Below, one piece after another: positions 57,646 to 64,000 of a stretch of 64,000 nt of DNA. Numbering within the stretch: the stretch's first letter is position 1; the number at the start of each line of letters is the position of its first letter. Location of the stretch: contig CP136063.1 in the NCBI GenBank assembly GCA_032622095.1, positions 68,091,897 to 68,155,896 on the forward strand, read 5' to 3'. The notes under the pieces were generated by a model that made no database searches, was not told the origin of the DNA, and saw only the letters and a list, made by a program, of their open reading frames with translations. A program made the translations under genes and the position numbers. The stretch is from Siphonodentalium dalli. Taxonomy: Eukaryota > Mollusca > Scaphopoda > Gadilida > Siphonodentaliidae.

Positions 57646-57954
57646 TATACCCATGAAAGAAGGGAAAGGTGGGTATACTGGATTATATGTGTCCGTCTTC
57701 CGTATGTCTTAACAATCGTTCGTATGAGCAGATATCTCAACCATGGGTTGTTCAATATCAGTTAAATTTCTACATCATCGGTCTTAAATTTTTAAATGAA
57801 GTGTCAAATAGTGTTGTTCCCATTTCCCATTATAAAGTTCGGTTTTTATCCATCTGAGCAAATATGTCAGCAATTGGTTATCAGATCTCAAAGGCATTTG
57901 GTATGGATGTTCACCATGTCAATTTGTGAGACAATCGTGCTTGCTACTCGCACA
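57646..57954. repeat. Family G-like fragment
   Basis: 'atacccatgaaagaaggg' 'aaaggtgggtatactgg', 'gtgtccgtcttccgtatgtc', 'aaatatgtcagcaattggtt'. One degenerate block. Confidence 0.45.
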
Positions 57955-58395
57955 CGCCTGCAAATAGCGTGTCTGTCATTTGCAGAATGAGGTCCCCAGA
58001 GGGTGAATTTAGTGACGCTATCCCGCATAGCGGGCTAGCATCACTAAATTCACCCTCTGGGGACCTCATTCTGCTTAGGCCCTCAACTGATATGGCAAAT
58101 CTAGGATCAGATTGAAGTTCCCCAGTTGAAGTTGGTGATGTTCACCCATTGGGCACCTCAATTATGAATTTTATCTTCTGCAAATTAGGGCATATAGATA
58201 CTTCCTAGAAGGGAAATGTAACTAAAAACAATCTTAAAGATGCTATAAATACTTCCCAGAAGATGAAGCCTAAGCAGAATGAGGTCTCCAGAGGGTGAAT
58301 TTGGTGATGCTAGCCCGCTATGCAGGGTAACATCACTAAATTCACCCTCTGGGGACCTCATTCTGCAAATGACAGACACACTATTTCAAGGCTTG
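57955..58395. repeat. Family A long-form MITE
   Basis: 'gcctgcaaatagcgtgtctg' to 'cactatttcaaggcttg'. Close to the copy at 14198-14643. Confidence 0.87.
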
Positions 58396-58612
58396 GCAGT
58401 AAGGGGATTATTATTATAATTATTATTATGCTGTTATCAGGTCAAAACTTAGCGCTTTGTGTTTCGCAAGCTTCTCATGTTTCATGACGACAAATGATTT
58501 GATTGCCACTAATAGATAAAAGGTAAGGCTGCATGGCGATCACAATATAACGACATAATCTCAGGGTCATCTCCAACATTGAGGAGATGAGAAACGATCG
58601 CGAACTTATTAC

Positions 58613-59049
58613 TACAGTAATGCCCTAAATAATCGACTCCTTAACCCTTTGAGTGCCAGGTCAATTTTTGTATCAACCCATATACCCTGTGCCAATGCAT
58701 TCTCTTATATATGCGAGTCGACCATAGGTCGCCTCGCATATATAAGAGAATGCATTGGCCTAACAATTGTTTTTTTTTTACAATTTTTTACAATTTTAAT
58801 AATTTATTCTTATATTCTTTAACAGACTTATTTTGTAGGTTTAGGGCCGATGAGATCGGCCCCTGGCACTCAAAGGGTTAATCACAGCAGAATTATGGGT
58901 AAATTTTTCAGGATTTAGTCGGAAATATGGCTTGTTGCCATTCATTGGAAAGCTCTCACTGCAACAAGCCATATTTCCGACTAAATCCTGAAAAATTTAC
59001 CCATAATTCTGCTGTGATTAAGGAGTCGATTATTTAGGGCATTACTGTA
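58613..59049. mobile_element. Family E MITE interrupted by a C-i element
   Basis: TACAGTAATGCCC...gactcc, TTAA, insertion, then 'TTAAtcacagcagaattatg' and the rest of E to GGGCATTACTGTA. Confidence 0.92.
58641..58881. mobile_element. Family C-i MITE inserted at an E TTAA
   Basis: TTAA, CCCTTTGAGTGCCAGG to 'cccctggcactcaaaggg', TTAA. It sits in the same TTAA of the E motif ctccTTAAccacagc that holds a C-ii element at 16110. Confidence 0.93.
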
Positions 59050-59387
59050 TATCTTGTATTTGTGAGTTTTGTTGAAAATCCGAACCTGTAATCATAACAA
59101 CGGATAGGGAAAAACGACAATGAATGTAAAGACCACAAATTCTAGTGATATACTAGTAGTACCCTATTCGTAATAATTATTTGTCGCTGTTCATTATGTG
59201 AAAGGTCTTTATTATCATACTACAAAGCAAACACATCGGCATATACTGTAAATTTCATCGTTTCAGCTTCTGCTTCTGAATACAAACATGCTCTTGTCAA
59301 CATTCTGGGGCTTGGTAAAATAATTTGTTTGACCTTAAAAATGGCACAATCTGTCCAACAATATCTTTAATCCTTTGATTAACATTT

Positions 59388-59924
59388 TAAAGGTGGATTA
59401 TCTCTTTGTAAACATGTATTATATAGTTACCAGGGTATAAAATATTAGATATGAATCGAAGACTCCTGTCCGGAAATGCATCTATCGATTAATATTGATT
59501 TTATTTCGAATATTTTCTGGTCTAAAAAGGTGTGGTTGTCTAGCTAACGAACAATAGTGGTTACTGTTAACAGAGACCAGAAATTTTATTGTGTAATTTT
59601 GTCACAAATAAACATTAATTATACTAATTATCGCTTATAACTATGCAATAAAACAATACAATCAATCAATCTGGGACATGTATCGTTCAGTAAATAGCTA
59701 TAGGAACAGCCTAATGCTCTCTTTCGCTATATGGTATCGCCCGAATGGTCTGTTCTAAAAATAGACCAATAAAGTGTCCCAACCAATCATAATAAAATAT
59801 TCGAAATAAAATCAATATTAATTGATAGAAGTGTTTCCGGACAGGGGTCTTCAGTTCATATTTATTATTTTATACCCATGCAACTATTTCAAATTTGTTA
59901 TTTAAAGAGATAATCCATCTTTAT
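59388..59924. mobile_element. Family F TIR element
   Basis: Ends 'ttaaaggtggattatctctt' and 'aagagataatccatctttat'. Inverted relative to the copy at 25840-26350. Confidence 0.78.
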
Positions 59925-60189
59925 AGTTAACATTTACACCCGGCTTCTTTCTGATACTGATTCCATCGTATTCCCTCCAACTTTTAATTTCTTAGAATGC
60001 TTGCGGTCCTCCCCCGTATTACGTCACATCGCGCTACGTTAATCGTTTCGATTTGGCACTTTTATGTTGGTGCTACTAATAGTGAATACTTATTGGCGCT
60101 ACTGATGTGGAATCTCCCTGTTTCGAAAATAGATAGTTTACAACAAGTAATTAGACCCACTATTTATATGGGGGTCTCTATAGATAACT

Positions 60190-61010
60190 TAGACTGACAT
60201 CAAGACATATTATAAGTTTTCAAATGGTTCAAGTCAAAATGACCTAAACAACCATGATTGGGTAGGTCAGACAGAAATCGTCAAATTCGTGGGAAATTGT
60301 CAGAAGCTTAAAATTGCCAAATGTACATATTATGAAGATAAATTTTCCATTTTATGTGTTTTTGTAATTACATTGTAGCTTCCTGAAATTTTGCGGAAAA
60401 CCTGTGCCAATGCATTCTGTTATATATGCGAGTCTCTCATAGGGAGCCTCGCATATATAAGAAAATGCATTGTCCTTACAATATTTACCTTGACCATGTA
60501 AGCCAGTTCATTCTCTTATATATGTGAGGCTCCCTATTGGCACAGGGTATTTAATGCTGCACCAGTGCAGCTCCCGGCATGAAAGGATTAAATTTGGGCT
60601 TCTATTTGCCACGTATTTGTCCAGAACTGTCTTAAAAGCTGATAGACAAAAATTATTGCTGTGGATCTTTGTAATGATAGGGTTATACTGACAATTAATG
60701 ACCAGATCTATTAATTTACCTTAAATATCATTTTCAGGAGGTTGGTCTGGGAGATTGGGGTTATCATTGTTTTTTCGTTAAAAAGGATAAAACTTTGATG
60801 TAGAATACATTGTTGAACTTTTTTTAAAAGCAAAAATATTGTTATCTCCACGAGTCGTTCTTTCATCTTACAACCATACATGTATCTACATTGATCAGAG
60901 GAAAACTAACATCGGTCATGTTGTCCTACATCAACTAAATTTAGTAGGTGACTTCAAATTTTGTTTAGTACAATGTCCTTGACCTAAGGTTTATAATCAG
61001 GCTTGGTGTA
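60190..61010. repeat. Family K repeat with a nested C-iv MITE
   Basis: 'gtcaaaatgacctaaac', 'gggtaggtcag' to 'ttgacctaaggtttataatc' 'aggcttg', as at 24810-25460. The nested C-iv (60380-60590) has lost its left end but ends 'ctcccggcatgaaagga' TTAA. Confidence 0.55.
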
Positions 61011-61014
61011 CATG

Positions 61015-61207
61015 TACAGTAATGCCCTAAATAATCGACTCCTTATCCACAGCAGTATTATGGGTAATTTTCCAGGATTTAGTCCGAAATATGGCTTGTG
61101 GAGAGCGTTGCGATGAATGGCAACAATCCATATTTCCAACTAAATCCTGAAATGTTACCCATAATTCTGCTGTGGTTAAGGAGTCAATTATTTAGGACAT
61201 TATTGTA
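61015..61207. mobile_element. Family E palindromic MITE, diverged
   Basis: TACAGTAATGCCC to 'aggacattattgta'. Confidence 0.83.
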
Positions 61208-61948
61208 CATACATTGGAATGGTTCTTTCTTTATTTGTTGGGACCTTCGTGACGGGGCTACAAGTAGATGACAGGTGGAGAAACAGTCAACAGATTCATT
61301 TGTTTAGATGTTCAGCTGAGTGCATCTTATTATCTGAACATTCCTAAAATGAATCAATAGGAATGATTGTTTTCCCCCCTTCAGATGATACTAAGATAGC
61401 ACTTTAAGAGTCGCGTCATCTATGGAATTTATAACATAATTTTTTTACCATAATGTTTTCTCTGGGTAACAAGCACAAATTGAACAGGTCGAACAGTAAC
61501 GGGCTGTAATGTTGTCAGTGACAGATTGTGCCATTTTTGTTAAAAGGTTTTTGATAATGATCTGGTTATATATCAATTTATATATCATTTATAGGATTTC
61601 TATGCTGTTGCGGTGATCTCAATTATACCTGATTATACATGTACTTAATTTTCATTCATTGTTTTTGTATTTTGAATCTTATAACGGACTAATAACCCTG
61701 CTAAGCCTGCTTGTGTATATAAATACTGCTTAATGCCATAAATACTGCATAAGCTTGTGTGACTGAAATAAATATTTGATTCTGAACTAACATTTGAAAC
61801 TCAGAAACTAAATATCAAATTGAGTGTGCTTGATTCTCAGCTCTGTATTTCAAGTATTTTGAATATCAGTCCTGGTATAAATGAATATCTCTAATTAATA
61901 TAAAATACTATCATTAATTTATGAGCCCAATAACATGTAACTGCAATT
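61208..61948. other. EFCAB7 intron, nothing recognised
   Basis: A weak N-like piece ('gatgttcagctgagtgcatc', 'tattatctgaacattcc') at about 61305-61350. Otherwise nothing. Confidence 0.4.
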
Positions 61949-62151
61949 TTAACCCTTTCAGTGCCAAGTCCGATTTTTGTATCAACCCATATTTCCTTGA
62001 TCATTTTTCAAATTTATTGATTATAATAATGTGATACATTGATGGAAAGAGCTCTAATCAATGTATCACATTATTATAATCAATAAATTTGAAAAATGAT
62101 CAAGGAAATATGGGTTGATACAAAAATCAGACTTGGCACTGAAAGGGTTAA
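61949..62151. mobile_element. Almost perfect TTAA palindrome (C-iii)
   Basis: TTAA, CCCTTTCAGTGCCAAGTCCG, then two arms of about 95 bp meeting at 'gaaagagctctaatc', ending 'cttggcactgaaaggg' TTAA. The arms differ at only a few positions. The half copy is at 10285-10380. Confidence 0.9.
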
Positions 62152-62986
62152 TTAATTCCATTGATTCCAATCTGAAATGTTTCATACATAATTTGCAGTA
62201 AAAGCTGAACAAAAATATCAGAATTGAAGTTTAAAGGTGCTCAATCCGATCAGTTGGTCCCCATATCATCAAGTTACTACAACAACAACAACATTTATTC
62301 AAAATACGCTTTTGTTATCAGAATTGATTAATTACAACAAAATAATGCTAACCGCTGCCAACTATGGTATAAAATTTCCCAAAACATGTTATTTATCAAA
62401 ATGTTGTTCAGCGAAATATGGCAGTATTATCACTTGACTTTTATAGAGTTGTCCATCTTCACCCATAATTTTGTCAGAGACAGTCGGTTTGACGACTCGT
62501 TTCTAGACCACAAATAATTACACATTTCGAGATTTCAAAAATCGATATCTGATCACTCTGAGCTTTGATGGGTGGCTTCCTTGACTTGAATCAAATATTT
62601 TTCACCCCCCCCCCCCAAGCCAAAGAAATAGCTTATTAAATGCTTATTTCACTACTTCAAACTCATAAATTACGACTTTGCTACTACAGCAATTTGAAGA
62701 ATGCACTGTTAAACTATTATTGCCAATATTTTCAACAACATCGGTTGTCCCCTTTTGTAGAACACGATGTCTGAACTACACAAAAATGTAAACAAACTGC
62801 CGCCCGTTAGTCCCAAACAAATTACCGATAAACAAACGAGAATGATTTCATCAACGAGAATCACTTTATTTAATTTATATGAAAGAATGTTGTAGTGTTC
62901 TGGAAATTTTTATACAAACTTATTGAAATACTTGAGTTAAACAAGTTTATGCGCTGTGAGTCGCAATATTAGTATGTCAAATCACT
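62152..62986. other. EFCAB7 intron, nothing recognised
   Basis: Short (C)n run near 62607. No repeat ends or exons. Confidence 0.45.
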
Positions 62987-63265
62987 TTAACCCTTTCGTG
63001 ACGCGAGCTGCGCTGATGTAGCATTAAAGATCCTGTGCCAGTGCATTATCTTATATATGCGACTCTCCCATAGGGAGCCTCGCATATATAAGAGAATGCA
63101 CTGGCTTAAAAGATCAAGGTTGATATTATTAGGCCAATGTATTTATTCTCTTACAGTGTATATACATGCATGCAAGGCACCCTAAGGCGACTTGCATATA
63201 TAAGGGAATGCATTGGCACAGGGTTTTCGCAAAATTTCAGGAAGCTCCAGTCATGAAAGGGTTAA
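62987..63265. mobile_element. Family C-iv MITE upstream of exon 6b
   Basis: TTAACCCTTTCGTGACGCGA to 'ctccagtcatgaaaggg' TTAA, with both hairpins. It ends 79 bp before exon 6b, in the opposite orientation to the C-iv copy before exon 6a. Confidence 0.87.
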
Positions 63266-63344
63266 AACTATTGCATTTTCCCTCATAATTTGTTCCACTT
63301 ATTCGTTATTTGACATATTAAGAAACATTGTGGGTTTTTTACAG

Positions 63345-63383
63345 AGGATTTTAGGAGTGTTTCCCAGCTCTCTTATTTCTCAG
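63345..63383 (+). CDS. EFCAB7: EFCAB7 exon 6b, duplicated 39-nt exon
   Basis: After 'gtgggttttttacag', 39 nt, phase 1 to 1, donor TCAG|gtactg. It reads EDFRSVSQLSYFS, against DDFRSVSQQSLLS for 6a. Each or both can be included without a frame change. If both are included, a short serine-rich repeat results. Length, phase, first donor bases (gtact) and seven consecutive shared residues support duplication of one ancestral exon, but the flanking introns share little, so it is not very young. Confidence 0.75.
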
Positions 63384-63426
63384 GTACTGATTTTGATATG
63401 TGAACCACGAGTTGTGTTGTCAGTTT

Positions 63427-63845
63427 CAAACCTGTAATAGTGTGTCTGACATTTGCTGAATGAGGACCCCAGAGGGTGAATTCAGTGATGCTATCCCACA
63501 CGGCTGACTAGCATCACCAAATTCACCCTCTGGGAACCTCATTCTGCTTAGGTCGCAACTGTCAGTTCCCCAGTTTAAGTTGATGATGTTCACCCATTAG
63601 TCACCTTAAGTATAGATTTTATCTTCTGTAAATTAGGGAATATAAAAACTGAACAGAAGGGAAAAAGTAACTAAAAATAATGATAATTTGAGACTATAGA
63701 TACTTCCCAGAAGATGAGTCCTAAGCAGAATGATGCCCCCAGAGGGTGATTTTGGTGATGGCAGCCCGATGTGTGGGGTAGCATCACTAAATTCACCCTC
63801 TGGGGACCTCATTCTGCGAATGTCAGACACACTATTTCCAGGCTT
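63427..63845. repeat. Family A long-form MITE
   Basis: 'caaacctgtaatagtgtgtc' to 'cactatttccaggcttg', starting 44 bp after exon 6b. Confidence 0.85.
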
Positions 63846-63962
63846 GGTCAGTGTTTGACTCTCACTTGACTCCACTCAATGTTGAATCTCACAAACTGAG
63901 CTGATCACACACTGTTAATACTCACTTAAAAAGATATTTTTATTTAGGCCACAAAAAATCAA

Positions 63963-64000
63963 TTTGTTTTGTTTCTCACAATACTTATCTTCATCAACAG
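63963..64000 (+). promoter_or_regulatory. Probable 3' splice acceptor at the window edge
   Basis: The last bases, 'tttgttttgtttctcacaat' 'acttatcttcatcaacag', form a long pyrimidine-rich tract ending exactly in CAG. The next EFCAB7 exon probably starts at the first base outside the window. Confidence 0.5.

Noticed and set aside
59267-59314. 48-nt possible extra EFCAB7 exon (phase 1-1, tttcag...ttg|gtaaaa)
   Set aside because: Phase fits, but the translation (ASASEYKHALVNILGL) has no counterpart I know in EFCAB7 and the donor is weak. It needs transcript evidence.
60720-60780. Possible exon after 'atcattttcag' at 60735
   Set aside because: No donor in phase and no similarity to EFCAB7.
1-64000. 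CRISPR array, bacterial operon or phage features
   Set aside because: The regular repeats are palindromic MITEs or minisatellites; genes are spliced and eukaryotic.

Overview
The window is animal nuclear DNA, AT-rich, with spliced genes and very dense short palindromic transposons. The gene content (a metazoan-type Argonaute, a ciliary EFCAB7, an MFSD4B-type sugar carrier), a tRNA-derived SINE, the MITE load and the 'tccgtccg' repeats suggest a marine invertebrate, perhaps a bivalve mollusc. The species cannot be fixed from the sequence alone.

Three genes can be supported. (1) About 1-14.9 kb, plus strand: the 3' end of an Argonaute (AGO) gene. A 200-nt penultimate exon carrying the end of the PIWI domain is tandemly duplicated (3705-3904 and 3961-4160). 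There are two alternative last exons (13064-13172 and 14799-14907), both ending in the AGO-type MYFA-stop. Upstream exons lie before the window. The roughly 9-kb intron between them holds an inverted, nearly identical 163-bp copy of the exon 3961-4160 region, captured by a MITE. (2) 30195-31724, minus strand: an intronless 12-TM MFS transporter of the MFSD4B/NaGLT1 type. (3) 37782 to beyond the right edge, plus strand: the 5' part of EFCAB7. Its exons were found by splice phase and by similarity to the vertebrate protein: start exon, four further exons covering two canonical EF-hands, and a duplicated 39-nt exon pair (56724-56762 and 63345-63383). The window stops on what looks like the next 3' splice acceptor.

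Everything else is introns and intergenic DNA filled with non-autonomous DNA transposons. The recurrent families, named here by letter, are: A (palindromes with a core like gaggtccccagagggtgaat); C (TTAA-flanked piggyBac-like elements with CCCTTT ends, several subfamilies); D (ends like GTGACCCGCCATATCAAAT); E (mariner-like palindromes starting TACAGTAATGCCC); F, H, I, L, N, O and P (other terminal-inverted-repeat elements); G ('tccgtccg' repeats); K (older repeat); and two hAT-like elements with exact 8-bp target duplications. C and D share one 'CTCTTATATATGCGAG' hairpin module. Nesting is frequent, and three different TTAA elements have landed in TTAA sites of E copies. No transposase gene was seen.

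The most interesting part is the Argonaute locus. It combines mutually exclusive PIWI exons, swappable tails that keep a known phospho-serine cluster, a decoy exon array, and an antisense copy of its own exon inside its own intron.
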